Part shown: positions 1-14,247 of the stretch, piece after piece | How the letters are laid out: each line of letters opens with the position of its first letter | Numbering within the stretch: the first letter of the stretch is position 1 | Source: Litomosoides sigmodontis | Taxonomy: Eukaryota; Nematoda; Chromadorea; Rhabditida; Onchocercidae | Assembly (NCBI GenBank): GCA_963070105.1 | Contig: OY718803.1 | Coordinates: 9,281,823 to 9,345,822 of the forward strand | Length of the DNA stretch: 64,000 bases | Direction of reading: 5' to 3' | The notes under the pieces: model-generated | Told to the model about the DNA's origin: nothing | Seen by the model: only the letters and a program-made list of their open reading frames with translations | Databases searched by the model: none | Program-made: the position numbers and the translations under genes

Positions 1-112
1 ATTATTAGGCGTGTGTCACAAATGTTTGTTTTGAATTTGATATGGAAACTAATTTTGCTTTTGATGGAACTAGGAAGCAGAATCTGCTTAAGATTGGAAC
101 ATTTATATTCAG

Positions 113-3100
113 GAATGCCAAGTTCATCCGCAGGCAGCTGAATCGCAAGTAGCATTACGCGATGCTGCTGAAAAACTGGTGACGGTCACAAGCGAAGCAA
201 CCAGTGAGGAACAATCGAAAAGAACAATGGAACACCTCGAACAGGTTTGTTTTCGGCATTTAAGAGTTTCATTGTGCATCTGCAATTTGAAAACAATATG
301 GAATACTTTTCCAAAAATCTTGCAGGCTGCAAAACAAGCAGCAGCTGCAGCAACGCAAACTATAGCAGCGGCGAATGCTTGCCAGCCGTATATTCAATCA
401 AAAACGGTAACAGAAACATTAGTCGTCGAGTGTACAGAAACGGCAGAGCGAGTACCACCCCTCATTGCATCCATCCGCGAAAGTCAGGCTGCCCAATCTC
501 CCAACGAAAAATTTCGAGCCCAAGGCAGTTTGATTCGTGATACGACACAGGTAAGCTAAGGACATTATCTCATTTATTTGGTAGCCAGGATTAGGAAAGA
601 AAAACTTTACTCGTTAAACCGTTTTTGCGTCATTCAGAGCTCAACAAATAGTACCGTTAAAGGCAGTAGAAAATTTATAGTGATTTTGAAAGGAAAAAAT
701 ATATTTGCAATTAAATGTGAATACGAGTGAACTAGTACTCACTTTAAGGACCAAATAAAATTTCATTCTGGAATATTTATGGAAGGGTATTTTTTTAATT
801 TATACAGTATTTTCATGTTTCATTCAAGTTTCCAACACCGTACTTTAATTATTCCTTATCAGAGCTAATAGATGTTTGATTTTCTCTATACATTGATTTT
901 AAAATGCTCATTTATTGTGAATTTTCTTATTTTGCTTGCTCCAACTCCCTTTTTATTATCTTTTTCGTTTTTCTATCTCCCGCTCTCCTCAGTAGTTATA
1001 GATATTGAAGCATTTCGTCGCATTCACGATCGTCCCATGATAGCTATTCTTTTTCCATGTACAGCATAATTTATGGTACACCTTCTGACTTGCTTACAGT
1101 GTGTTTAAAAAGCAACGTGGTTCTGGATCACTGTATAGCACTGCAAAAACTTGAAATGAAAAGATATATCAAAATCAGATTATACTCTCTCTCTCTCTCT
1201 GCTAATCAATGTTTTGATGTATTATGATTTTTAGGAAGAATTATGTACAGAAAGCAACGGATTATTTAAAATTATTGATGAATCGAAAAAGCTGACTTAA
1301 TGCCTTGATTTAATTTTTAAAAATTTTGCTAAAATTAGACGGAAATGGTGGTGTGCTTCGAAGTTAACTCTCTTGTAGACGGCACAAACCGAAGCAGAAT
1401 CGATGTAACTGTCATCTAATATCTGTGGACGCTATTACTGAGGGAAACAGGGAAAAGAATGGAAATTTTTGGGGAGCTATTTTTTTGGATTGAATTGAAA
1501 TTGCTTATCTCAAGATTTTTAATGGTTGATCACATATTATCACTCACTGCCTTTTTTCAATTTCATCATTTTTCTTCACATAATTTCAACTTATCAATTA
1601 TCTACAATGCTAACTATTGTATGGCTGCAGTACTGTCTATAGTCATCCTTGCATTATTTCTTTTTCCTTGTATAATTTATTTCAGTAACTTTCTAAACTT
1701 TTTACACGGAGATATTTCTATTTTAATTTTTCCAAATGTGCCGCTCTAGATGATGTGTATTTACTTGCTTGTTATTGCATTAATAAATGCTATCACCATA
1801 ACCATATTTCCATGCCGCCATCTCCTTGTGATTCCCCATCTCAGTTGTATTTCATGCATTCTTCACTGGTCAGTGTTTTCGATGGAACTTCATCATGCCA
1901 GCATGTATTGTGAACTGTTAGATTGCCTTCTTATTATGGCTAAAGTACGTTTGAATCACGTGAGTCTTGCTTTTTCTCCTTTCGTTTGATAAAATGTTCG
2001 ATGCAGAAGTCTCCGATTAATAATGGATAGGAAGTGCTGCGAAGGAGATTTTTCTCAAATTCTTTAATTCTTTGAGATAAGTTGACATAATTTTGACAGT
2101 TGCAATGAAGATTTTACTTCGTTTACTATAGATTGCTTCAAGGCGTTTGTTATGCCAGAAAAGTTAGGGACATCAAACATTCTGTCTAATTGTTTAAATT
2201 TTCTAGTTAGCTGTTAATTTTCTAGTTTATCTTTGAATATGTAATGTAAGCTTGCGGATTGTATTAATTGTTTCATATCCAAGTAAATTATCTCTTTCGA
2301 TAAGTTGTTGCTTTCGGATCCTTTTTCCTCAAAACATCACTTTCATTTTTGCCTGTGAATGTGTCAAGCTTGAAATGGTAGTTTAATAGGTAAGCTAACT
2401 AACGGTACTTGATTTTTGTCGCTAACTATAGTAACTGTTGCTAATAACGATAGTAAGTTAGCAGCAACAGTTTAGAAGTGTATGTTTGCGTAATTTATCT
2501 TATATTTACATATTTTTTTCAATGGCTTTGAAATCACATAATTATAAAAAAGAAAAGACAAATACACCCTAATGTCTGCTTTAGCGATATTTTTGGACTA
2601 GGTTTTTACTGTTGATATTCATCTACGTTTTTATTTATATGTCACAATAGATTTTTTCACATTTCTTTCAATTGACAGCTTATTTCGATTCGTTTTAGAT
2701 ACAGCTGTGTTTTATTGATTTTAACAATTTAGTAGAATGGAGCTTTATTCTTATTAACTTTATATGTTTTTTTTTAAGTTGCTTTCCACATTTTATTTCA
2801 GTTCCATTGAGTTGGATTTTTGAACTAAAATGACTTTCGATTGTTCAGTAATTGACTACAAAATGCATGCTTAAATAAAAATCAGTTCAGATGCTAACCT
2901 GAACAGCACTTACTGTTTTCACATAAAATTTTACTGTAAATTTTCTTGATTTCTGATTTTTAGGTACTACGACCTGCTACTCGATTAGTTGAAGTCGCAC
3001 GTCAGGCAGTGTCTTCGGTTCCGGAACAGCATGTAGCCATTCATCTACAATCCACTAGTCAACAGCTATCCACTCAGCTTGCGGAATTGCGAGTTGCTTT

Positions 3101-6100
3101 AAACAATGCCATGCAGCTTAATTTTGAAATGCAGTTGACACATTCCGAAGACCTGATTCGGGAACTGGATAATGAGCTTATTGAAATTGGTCGAGCGGCT
3201 CAAAACGGACAGCTTACCGCGGTGCCTGGCGAGTCAGCCGAAACAGCAAGTTCCAAGTTAGCTGGTGCTGCTAGGCAGGTATGTCAAGTTCGATCAACAG
3301 TAAAGTAATCGAAGACTTCATGGCTTTGCCCATAGTTGTAACAGTGTTCATGTGTTGTTGAGGAAACGATTCATATTTGAGGTTGGTTCTACGTTAACTC
3401 AAATGGTGAGTGCAGTAGCAAGTGGCGATCGTCAACACGTTGGTGCTAGTGCGGTCGAAGCGGCACAGTCGTTGCGAACATTTGTATCTGCTGTTCATGG
3501 AGTATGTTCGACAAGAAAAGATACACCTATGGATAGGTTAGACTGTTCGGGTTCTACGTTTTTGTCGATGGATGGTAAAGTATATGATGTATTAATGAAG
3601 TATTAACATTTTAAGATTCATTGTCTCGGCTCGCTCGGTAGTTCACGATTCTGGACGCGTATTTGACAAAGTACGTGAACAAGCAATATCTCAACAGCTT
3701 AATGATGCTACAAAACAAGTTGCGATATCATTGCGACAGTGTTTATCGTGTTTACCGGATACGCAACGTGTTGAAAGAGCTGTCAGCCAAATCAAGTCGT
3801 TTAGAGTAAGTGCTGAAATATAACAGTTTCCTTCTGTATTGTCGCAAGATATTCTTTTTGAATCTATCTTTGGAAATAACTCCTTAAACAGGAAATTAAG
3901 TCTACGCGAAATTTTGTTTCTTTTCCTCCTTTTTAATTTTTAAAATTTCGTTTTTTTGCAGGCCTCAGAAGTAGCATCAAACGTTGACCTACGTGGCTCA
4001 GCTTCACGACTTATTGAAGCGTGTTCGCAGTTAGCAATAAGCTTGCAAGCGCCGCAAGAAACAGCGGCTGTTGATGTTTTCGTTCGATCTTATACTGATT
4101 TCCACACCGCTGTTACACAAGCCATTAAACAGCAACAGGTTCTTTCCTTTTAATTAAGGTGTTATGAACGTCATGATGTGATCTAAAAATATTTTAATAT
4201 TCATTCTATGTCTAATCTGTAATAACGAAAATTTCAGGATGTGGTACAACGACAACAATGTGTATCTTATTTAGAAACAGTTCGAAAAGAAGCAGTGAAT
4301 GTAGTGTGGCGTACCCACACTGCTTCAATGGATGCTGCTAATGCTTCAGCTTTACAGTTGCTGTCTCAGTCTACACGGTCACTTACTGAATCCGTGAATG
4401 CTATCGTTGAAAATGTGAGTCGTGAGGCTCCGTGGCAACGTGAGTGCGACGCAGCATTACGGCAGATAAAAGTAAGTCCTTGGGTCTGAAGTTTACACGA
4501 GACTACAATCGATATTATTTTCAATGGAATCCTGATTTGTTTTCGTTTTTTCTAGTCCATACGACATATTCTGGATCGGGCCAACTTGCCGATTAATAAT
4601 GAAGATTATTATGAATGTTTGGATTCCGTGACAGAACAAGCGAAGCGATTGGGTGAGGGTATGACTGGAATAGCACGACACGCTAAGGATCAAGATATTC
4701 ATTCACTTTGCGAAAGTGTTCACATTGCTGCAGATGCAATCTGTGGTCTCGCTGAGGGAGCTACCCAGGTTTATCCTTCATTTTGGCTTGTTGAATTCTA
4801 TTTGCTTCCTGATTTTGTTTTAATTAATTTGCACATTTCCATTTAGAGTGCGTACTTGATCGGTGTTGCTGATGCAAAGAGCCAGCCCGGGTATGCGGCT
4901 ATCATTGATACATCAAAATGCCATCGTTCGGTTGAAATAGTTAAACAAATCTGTGAACATATTGAGCGTATGGAATATACCCAGCAGCAAATTCTTGATG
5001 TTCGTTATTCATCCATACTATACATTTGTATTACGAGTTACACTAAGGGGAAAATATTTTGTATTAAGATTTTATTAATATGTATGTATGAATGATGTAA
5101 AATAAAAAGTAAAAGATTTTCTCTAATAAATTAACGAATCATCATTTTTATTTTGATTTTAATATTCATTTCAGGATGCTACAGTTATTGCCAAACATAC
5201 GTCAACACTTGCCAATTTATGCCGAGAAGCGTCAGAACGCACATCAAATGTGAACCTGAAGAAGCAGTTTATCAACTGTGCTCGAGAAGTTGCATCATCT
5301 ACAGCCTTACTGATAACCGCTGTGAAACAATTGGATAGCTCATTCACGTAAATCACTATTATAGTGTTATAGATTTTCATGACGGAAAATTAGATTAAGG
5401 GATGGAGTCATGATAAGCTTTTCAGTGATAGCTGTTAAAAAGTTTAGTAGCATGTAAAAAATCTTTAGAGAGAAGAATCAACGAGAATGTACGGAAGCAG
5501 CACGGTCTCTACACACAGCAGCTCAACAGTTAGAAATATTCGTGGACAACCCAGACTTCGCAGCTGTTCCTGCCAAAATATCTTCGACGGGTGAAGCTGC
5601 CCAGAAGTCAATTTTGTTGTCAGGCAAGGAAATGCTGGATGCCAGCTATGAAATGATAGTGTAAGTACAGTTGTTGGCGCATGCTTGGTTTTTGTAAGGA
5701 TCTCTTGTATGAAGATAAAACTATTAAGCAGCATTTTTTTCTAATTGATAACTTTCGTTTGTAGAACTGCTAAGCAACTTACTGTGTCGCCAGCGAATGC
5801 GCCGACTTGGCAACGCCTTGCTGATAATTCAAAAGTTGTTAGTGAGAGTATCAAGCGTTTGGTAACTTCTATCCGTGAACGTGCTCCTGGTCAGGTTAGT
5901 TCGTTACTCGTCCAATACATTTTTTGCTGACTTTTGTAGAAAGCAGATGTTTTAATTTGGAGAAAGACGTTAAAATTAGTTTGAAAAATAAAATAGTGGG
6001 AACTTCCAAAGTTACTTGGCGACTTCTTTTATCCTTATTCATTTTACCGAAAAAATGGCTCTTTAGGTGGACCTAGATGCTGCAATAGTTCAGCTTCAGC

Positions 6101-9100
6101 AGATGATTCAGCAGATCAATCGAGCTTTGATGGATGCCTTTCAAGATCAACTGCCTCGTGGAATTATCACTGAACAGCGAGTTCATCAACAAATTTTGCA
6201 TGCTTGCCAATCTCTTTACGATAGGTCAGAAGCGTCAATATCTTAGTACATCACATCGTAGTGGATTGCCTTTCTGTTCTAGATATATGTCCTTTATTCT
6301 CTTGGGGTTTTGATTTTCCAGAATTGGACCGTTACGTGAAGCAGCGATTGCTCACAGTGAAGAACTTGGACATCGCGTGCATGAACATATGGAAGCAATG
6401 GAACCTTTGGTACAGTCTTCCATACAGGCGGCTTCGATAACGTATGACACAAAATCACTGACAACGATTTTTGAACAATGCAAGACTGTTGTTGAGGCAG
6501 AGTTACAGATGCTGTATGCGTGCAGAAATGTCAGTGGAAATCCAAAGGTCTTTTTTCCATTCTGTATGAAGTTATAAAGTTCTGTTTGGATATCGACTTT
6601 AAATTTCGATAGGTTCTTTTTATTAGTTTGGATCCATAACTGCCATTTCAGGCTCGTGACTTGCATGTAGTATTAAACGATAGCGCTAATCAACTGCGTG
6701 ATGCACTTACTGAAATGCAGCGAAATGTAAATCGTATGGCATCTGAAGCTGGTGTTATCCTTGGCGTCGTGGAGAATATATCTAGATCGATTGCTCTCAC
6801 TGATGAGACTACTTCACAAACGATCACGGGAACATTTACAGATGCGCAGACACGTATGATAAGTGCATTGGAAGAAATATCACGCCTTGCTACTGATATG
6901 CCTCTTACACCTCCAGAATCGTTGGGATCGTTGGCGTTACGGTTATCAGAACGGTACTGTTTTCCATTGATTTTTCTATTGGTTTTAGCTTTAAATTTGC
7001 ACATTGTTTTCATTTTTCCTTCTAGCTATTCGGATCTGGCCACTGATTCATGTCTTGCAATTGCAACACTGTCTTCTCCAAGTCTAGCACAGAAACTGCG
7101 AGTGGCGGTGCAGAAGTTAGGTACTTCTTGCATTGAAGAGGTTAAAATAGCTGGACAGCGTCGTGCTCATCCAAACGATCAGGCAAGTCCTGTGAAAGAT
7201 ATTTAAACGCAGTTAGAAACTCTAATCAAGAAGTTTTGTAAGTCTGTATTATCACATTTTCGAACTATAAGTGAAGTATAAGTATTCTTACAGTATTACA
7301 TTTAAATTTATCTTAAAATCGGAGTATTGCAGCACATACTGGATGATCTATCTCGTGGATCACAAGCAGTGGTACAGAGAGTGCAGGAAGTACTTGCAGC
7401 ACTGCATGAAGGTTCACGTGGCACACAAGCATGCATCAATGCTGCCAATACTGTATCTGGCATCATTGGAGATCTTGATACAACGATCATGTTTGCTACT
7501 GCCGGATCACTGAATCCACAGAGAGATTCCGAAAATTTTGGAGATCATCGGTAAGATAATATTTTTATATTACAGTGCGATATAACCTAATGTTGTCATT
7601 AGTGCGATGTAACCGTCTCATTAGTGCGATATAACCTAATGTTAATTCTAGGGAAGCAATCCTTAAAACTGCGAAAGCCTTAGTAGAAGATACTAAGGCC
7701 CTTGTGGCAGGTGCAGCGTCAAACCAGGAACAACTAGCAGTTGCAGCACAAAATGCCGTGCGTACTATTGTTAATTTGTCGGATGCCGTTAAAAATGGTG
7801 CAGTTTCACTGTCTTCCGATAATGCTGAAGCTCAAGTTATGGTAATCCATGCAGGTAACAGTTCACTTGGTTGTCGCCGAAATTTATTTGTTATGTCAAA
7901 TTTTTAAAAAATTACGGAGCAAAAAAAAACAAGGGATTGCAGTTCGTGATGTCGCAGCTGCTCTTTCGAATTTAATTCAAGCTACAAAAAATGCATCAGG
8001 TCGTTCGTTGCATGATCCAGCTATGGGATATCTCAAAGAAGCAGCTAAGGTAGAGTCAGTTTTCTTTATCAATTTTCTAGCCAACTGGAAGTTCAAAATA
8101 AACATACTTGTAGTTCTCATCGACAGTACTGTTCTGCTATATATTCAAAATGAATGTATGTTTTCGTTCTCTATTATTTTATTGCAGGTTATGGTAACAA
8201 ACGTAACATCACTGCTTAAAACAGTTAAAACAATCGAAGATGAGCATCAGCGTGGTACCAGAGCACTGGAAGCAGCTATTGAAGCTATTGGTCAGGAAAT
8301 CAGTCTTTATGATAGTGGTGATGCACCGTCAAGAGGTATAACACATATGTTTAGTTTTTCTTTTTTCATCCGTTACATTTGATCAGATATGTGATGAGGT
8401 TTGGATGAGCAGTTTATCGGTGTATCTTGAAATTATCAGGAATTTAAAATGTCAGTGTAGTTGAAGAAGTTTGAGATAGGAAATCTTGTTGTGTTGCATT
8501 GGTCCAGTATAATTTGGCAGCGATAATAAATTGCTTATTTGCAAGGAAATCTTTGCATTCTCTACTAGAAGTAGTAATAGTATCTGTTGTAAGGAAATGA
8601 TGACCTTCGCTCTCTTCACTTTTGTTTTGTTTGTAAAGTCAGTTGAAAAAGGAGCACTTGTAATGTTTTGGTGTCTCGAATAAACTGCTTCTTTCATTGC
8701 AATGTTCTCTTTAGGAGGAGCCACAGCAGAAGATCTCATCCGATCAACAAAACAGCTGACTACAGCAACGGCTCGTGCAGCTGCAGCAGCACAAACACTG
8801 CAACAAAGTGATATTATCGCAGCAGCTAATATTGCCAGACAATCTGTATGTGATTTGCTAGCTACTACTCGCGCGGCTGCTCTCTGTGCTGATTCTGCTG
8901 ATGCTAGGTTTATCTTTATCTTATTAGTGGCACAAGTGGCATAAAAATTGAACTGTCTCTATTCGATATCTTTCGTGTAAGAAAGGTAAAACTGCTTTTT
9001 TGTCCTCAAATTTCCCCATTGCAGGCTATTAAAATTGGGCTTTGGAGGCGTCCTTGTCTTATGCTTTTTACACACATAAAATTCCATTTTTACACATATG

Positions 9101-11926
9101 AAATCATTCCCTTATTTATACTTTATAAATTCGTAATAGAACTTCCAAAATTATATGTTTATTTATTGTCAGGTACAGTTTATTTCATCTTTCACAGTAT
9201 TGTTGAAGCGGTGGACTTTTGATTATGAACATTATGTTAGAAGTTATGTTCCAGATACCGCACATTAGACTGCGGACGTGAAGTGGCTGTTCAAGTACGC
9301 TCACTTCTGATAACCCTTCAGGCACTGATCTTACGACGCGATGATTCCCATGCTCGAGATGCTTTGTTGGAAGCATCTAGGCGAATTGCGAAGGTAAATC
9401 TTTCAAAATTTGCTTTTTTGAAAACCGCACTCGTGTTGAAGACATTGGGGAAGAGAAATTGAAGTGAGCCATTGACACGAAATTTGAATATTTGGCAGCA
9501 CAAGTGAGAGTGGATATGTTTATTGGTGTCTGTTGTAAATTTTTTCATATTTCAGGTGGTTGGTGAGCTTGTGAATTGTGGTGAATTACTGAAGGGCGAT
9601 TCCTGGACTGATCCATCGGATCCAACAGCGGTTGCAGAAAATGAGCTCATTGGTGCAGCAAACTCTATCGAAGCAGCAGCTGTGAAACTTTCCCAGCTTA
9701 GACCGCGCCAGACTCAGGTAGAAACAAAACTAAAATTGTGTGTGTTCAGTTTTCGGGGCTATTATATGCTTTTGAGATCGCTTTCTAGTTTGTACCAGAA
9801 TGCCCATACTTTCGAATGTCCTGCTTTTATTAATGTGTGTAAATGCAAGGTCTGCATTATTTTCATAGCGCATGCATTCAAATAGTTCAGCGGTCTTGAT
9901 TTATTTTATTTTGTGGGATAATTTCTAACAACCTAAAAGAAATGTAAAATCTTTTTCCTAAGTTTTATATATTTTTAAATTTATGCTTGTGGTGGCAGCA
10001 ATAGTTTGATGTGTTGTTTGTACGGCCCAGAAGTAAGGAGATATGCTCCTGCCCATTATGGCAGCACTTCCTGCATATGCAGTGTTGATATGTCTGATAT
10101 TCTTGGGTTGTGCAAAGTCAACCAGCATCTCAGACGTATCGGCCACTGTGTATTGCTCCGCATCCATCTAGCCTCCTCAACCCTGCGCTGTTGTAATTTG
10201 TCGTTGTTGTGGTTTTATGTTGTTTGCTTTGGATTTGCCTGATTTCAGTTTTTTTTTCCTTTTTCTCTTGTTTTATTTTGTTTCCTTATATTTGGATGAA
10301 ATGTTAACATTTCTGTTAGATATATCATCCAATGTAATGGATGCTATTAGGTCTTAGAAATTTGCCCTTTTTTCTGAAACTAATTTTTAAGTTATGACTA
10401 TGAACCGTATTTACCAGAGGGCATGGAAGTGTAGTGTCATAGTGTGAACATGCTGATTTTCTTGCTTCGACTTTGATTTTCGATTTCCGTTTTATTAAAA
10501 GTTTAAATTTGCCACTAGATTCAGAAAGTAGACGATTCACTAACCTTCGATGAGCAAATTCTGGCTGCAGCGAAGTCAATTGCATCTGCTGTACAAACCC
10601 TCGTGAAAGCAGCATCTGCAGCGCAGCGTGAGTTGGTCTCTCAGGGAAGGTAATACTTTTTTGGAATTTTTTTATGGGAAGATGTTGTATGAATATATGT
10701 GAATTTTGTGAAGTGGATTGGATCACTATTAAATAGCAAGATTTTGCAGACTGGAAGCTCATCCGGCATTTGCAACAGACGATTACCAGTGGTCAGAAGG
10801 ATTGATCTCAGCATCTCGACTAGTTGCAGCAGCCGTACATCAGCTTTGCGAGGCAGCTAATGCACTTGTGCAAGGCCATTCATCTGAAGAGAAACTTATT
10901 TCTGCTGCAAAACAGGTATGAATTTGCATATATTAGATAGGGTTAGTACAAAAAGATGTTTCAGATTATTATAATTATGATTAGACGCAGACTGTATTAG
11001 TTGAAAAGTTTGTTGATTGTTATAGCACTTTGGTTGTGTACATTCTAAATCAAAAACTTACAAGATATAAAAGTTCAATTCAAAATTCAATTTAAAAATT
11101 CAAACGGTCATTATATATAGTATTTGGCTGAAACGGTGTCATAAGTTGTTTGTTTGCTGTATAGAGAACTGTTAAAAAATTATGTACTGTTTTACTAAAA
11201 CGAGTGCAGTGCTCGTGTTCCTGCTTGCTAATTTTCAGAAAGGTTAGGCAAAGTTAGTGATAAGACACGTGAGCGAAGAAAATGCGAGACATGCTTAAAA
11301 GTCTTTGTGATGCATTAGAGAGAAGTGGGTGGGGGAAATTAAATGCTGAAGCTGAATTGAAATATATAGCTATTATTTTTTGCTTTGTTTAGGTAGCCTC
11401 TTCAACTGCACATCTTTTGGTGGCATGTAAGGTGAAGTCAGATTTAGACAGTCGTGCCATGCAGAGATTGCAAAGTGCAGGACATGCCGTGAAGACAGCT
11501 ACAGAACATTTGGTAATGGCAGCTCGTTCAGCAATACATGAAGATGAACGTACTTTAGTCATTTCACAACGCATGGTTTCAGGTATTGCGCAGGTATGTG
11601 ATTAAAGCATTTCGTATATGTTTTATTTCATCTGAGAAGTATTGATTAATGCTTTTTATGATGTGCTTTACCATTCGCAATTCTCTAAAAAGCCGTAAGT
11701 TAATAACGAAAAACTTCCTTTCAGTAATTTGATATTTACATAAACTTTCTTTATTTGCATTCTGGAAAAGATGCTACCATAAAAATGCATGTAACGAAAG
11801 GGAATGCTATTGTAGGTGATGGATGCTCAAGAACAAGTTCTTCGAAAAGAACGCGAATTGACTGAAGCACGGGGAAAGTTAGCAGCATTGAATAAGGCTC
11901 GATATGAGCGTGGCATATCTCCTTAA
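113..11926 (+). CDS. tln-1: talin, C-terminal part (5' end outside window), 27 exons
   Basis: Cytoskeletal adaptor linking integrin tails to F-actin at muscle and cell-matrix attachments. Exons read: 113-244, 326-550, 2964-3278, 3382-3536, 3616-3805, 3962-4138, 4238-4471, 4556-4768, 4847-4999, 5175-5347, 5469-5660, 5765-5894, 6067-6224, 6322-6547, 6652-6953, 7026-7182, 7333-7550, 7652-7854, 7943-8049, 8188-8335, 8715-8907, 9255-9393, 9556-9717, 10519-10649, 10750-10915, 11393-11593, 11816-11926. All phases agree and give 1636 residues, roughly the last two thirds of a talin of about 2540 aa. Conserved rod blocks include [29 protein letters not shown] and [15 protein letters not shown]. The I/LWEQ actin-binding module (exons 10519-11593) and the C-terminal dimerisation helix ([15 protein letters not shown]) are intact. 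The FERM head lies left of the window. One intron (7183-7332) uses a GC donor. Introns longer than 300 bp at 8336, 8908, 9718 and 10916 hold nothing I recognise. Confidence 0.95.
551..2963 (+). other. large talin intron (2.4 kb)
   Basis: This is by far the longest talin intron in the window; most others are 70-400 bp. It is AT-rich, has a short CT run near 1186-1200, and contains only short open frames with no recognisable protein. Because it separates the upstream rod from the downstream rod, it is a possible site for an internal promoter. No promoter motif was identified. Confidence 0.6.
7574..7643. repeat. short tandem repeat inside a talin intron
   Basis: Three degenerate copies of a 21-27 bp unit beginning AGTGCGATATAACCTAATG start at 7574, 7601 and 7623. 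The first and third copies are nearly identical; the middle one is shortened and mutated. The array lies between a donor at 7551 and an acceptor at 7650-7651, so it fills most of a 101-bp intron. Confidence 0.8.
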
Positions 11927-14207
11927 CACTAACCATTATATATTTAACAGGAAAAAATACTAACATTCTGAATATGTTATAGGCGCATATTGATGCTTCA
12001 TGAAAGTCTCGTTTGCTGTACTTTCAAATATATTTGATTTAGATTATGATTGCGGCAGTTGAAGTAACTGCTACTTGATTTTCCACAAGTGCCGTTTGCT
12101 ACAGATTTTTAGTAGACCGAGTTATTGTTTTTGAAGGAAGCAGAAAAGATGTTTGCAGAAGTGCCAGAGTTATTTTCATTCATAATCTCTTCCTATATTT
12201 AGTTTATCTTTGTAATTCTCCACCCAAATATTCACTGTTTGCTGGAGTTGTTTGGCAATGCATTTGAGCCTTGCATATAAATTCTATGCATTTATTGTTT
12301 CAGGCTTCAATTAAGCCATGTAATTTAGTAAAAAATTCATGCGTTTTCCAGATGAATCGCAATATTTCCATATCTTTTTCCTAAGTTATAGAGATTGATA
12401 TTGTTATTTGCAGGGCTTCGCTCTGCACTGGTTGTTTCATTATTTCTGCTCACAAATATTTCACACATTAAAAAATATCTTATTTATATTATTTTTTTAT
12501 TCAAATCATCATTTCGGTGAATGCATTTTGGTTGGTTAGTGCGCAATAATAAGAGCCATTATGCTTCCACACCTTTTTTTCGAAACTGTAGAGATTAATA
12601 TTTTATTGTTATTTGTAGTGCTTCTCTCTGAAGTAATCATTGCAATATTTCTGCTCACAAATATTTCACATATAGAAATAGCGTTATACCTACGTGTGTA
12701 CCTTGCCTAGCAAGTTCCCGTTTCCTTGTTAAGCACATATCGCCTTCCTGCTTATTTTTTCCATCATTTTCTTATACTGTATTATTAATTGGTTAACAGC
12801 ATAGGAAAAGAATAAAGTAACACACTTTGAGAAGATGGAATTGATTTTTCCTCGTCGTTTGATGATTTGTTTATAACGGTAGCGAATGATTTGATGACAT
12901 CTGATCAGTTTATGAGATATGCAGAAATCAATTCACTGATAAATAGGAGGAGTGGGAAGCATCATTGTGTGATGACTAATACGAATGAGAAGGCATTTGT
13001 TTTTGCATAACCTAAATGATGTCTCATCGACAAATAACATGAAGTTTTGCAACAAACTACTACACTTCAATAATTTTAATTAGATATATATATATAGGTT
13101 TATATGAATACTTTATATGAAATGCTTCATCCACTGGCCCATTGAAATTAACAGTTGGACAGACAATGAAATCTGGCGATTCATTTTGATGTTGGAATGG
13201 AACAATTAAAGGGTAGATAACTCAACATGAAGGATTCCGTTTTAGGAGTCATAAAATTTGCTTCTGTTTCATGACTTGGATGCTGCCGTTTTGCGGGTAA
13301 ATTCAAGATTTTTCTAATTTCGAATGACGAATTTTATGGTTTTACGATCTTCTTTCGCCATTTGAACTGATTTCTGGCCGGTTCCAGCAGTAGCATAGTA
13401 GTGGTTCGATTAAATGCCAATTTCATTGGTATTATTCTGTGAAAGAAAGGATTAAAGAATTAAAAGCAGCTCATTTTCACAAACATTCGCATACAGTATT
13501 TTCAAAAAAAAAAAATGAAATTTCATTTGGATGAGGTAGAGAGCGTGAAGTCAATTAATTTGATTGGCTCTTTCATTCTCAATTGCACTCAGCAATATCG
13601 TTCGCCTTCGTTTTCAAATTGTTGTTGGTCTCATTTAAAAAAAAAAAAAAAAAAAAGAAAGAAAGAAAGAAAGACGGTACATCTGATAGATGGATAGGTG
13701 TAGACAATGAGATAGATGGAAAAAGAAAGAGGAAGTGAACTATTGCAAAACTCTATGCAAAATTAATTAAATGCTTGAAATATTTTACGCTAATTAGCAA
13801 AGGGAAAATAGTTGAAGTGGATTTTTGCTTATGTTGCAATCACTCATCTACTTCCCCTCCCCTCTCAATGACAACAAAATGTTCAACTCGGTTCCTTTTT
13901 TTTGCTTTCCTCAAAAACAACGTGTATTACATTTATCTATCAGTGATGGAAATGAATACAACCGCAAAACGGTGAGGAAAATGGAGGACAGCGGGTGGTC
14001 ACCGACAAGTACAGCAGCAGCACATCGAATATAATAACATTTACCGATCGACAACAATTTCATCCATTCAACGGCAATTATTTGATTTCCTCTCTACCCA
14101 TCGTTTCATTATTTCTTTTCATTGGACAGAACTGTTTGCTAATTCTTTTTTTATCCTTTTCCGCTAAAATGAGTAATTTGATTTATTTCTTCTACATGTA
14201 TATATAC

Positions 14208-14247
<40 letters not shown>

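Noticed and set aside
6352..7013. Minus-strand frames of about 105 codons inside talin
   Set aside because: They overlap well-supported talin exons in antisense and have no homology.
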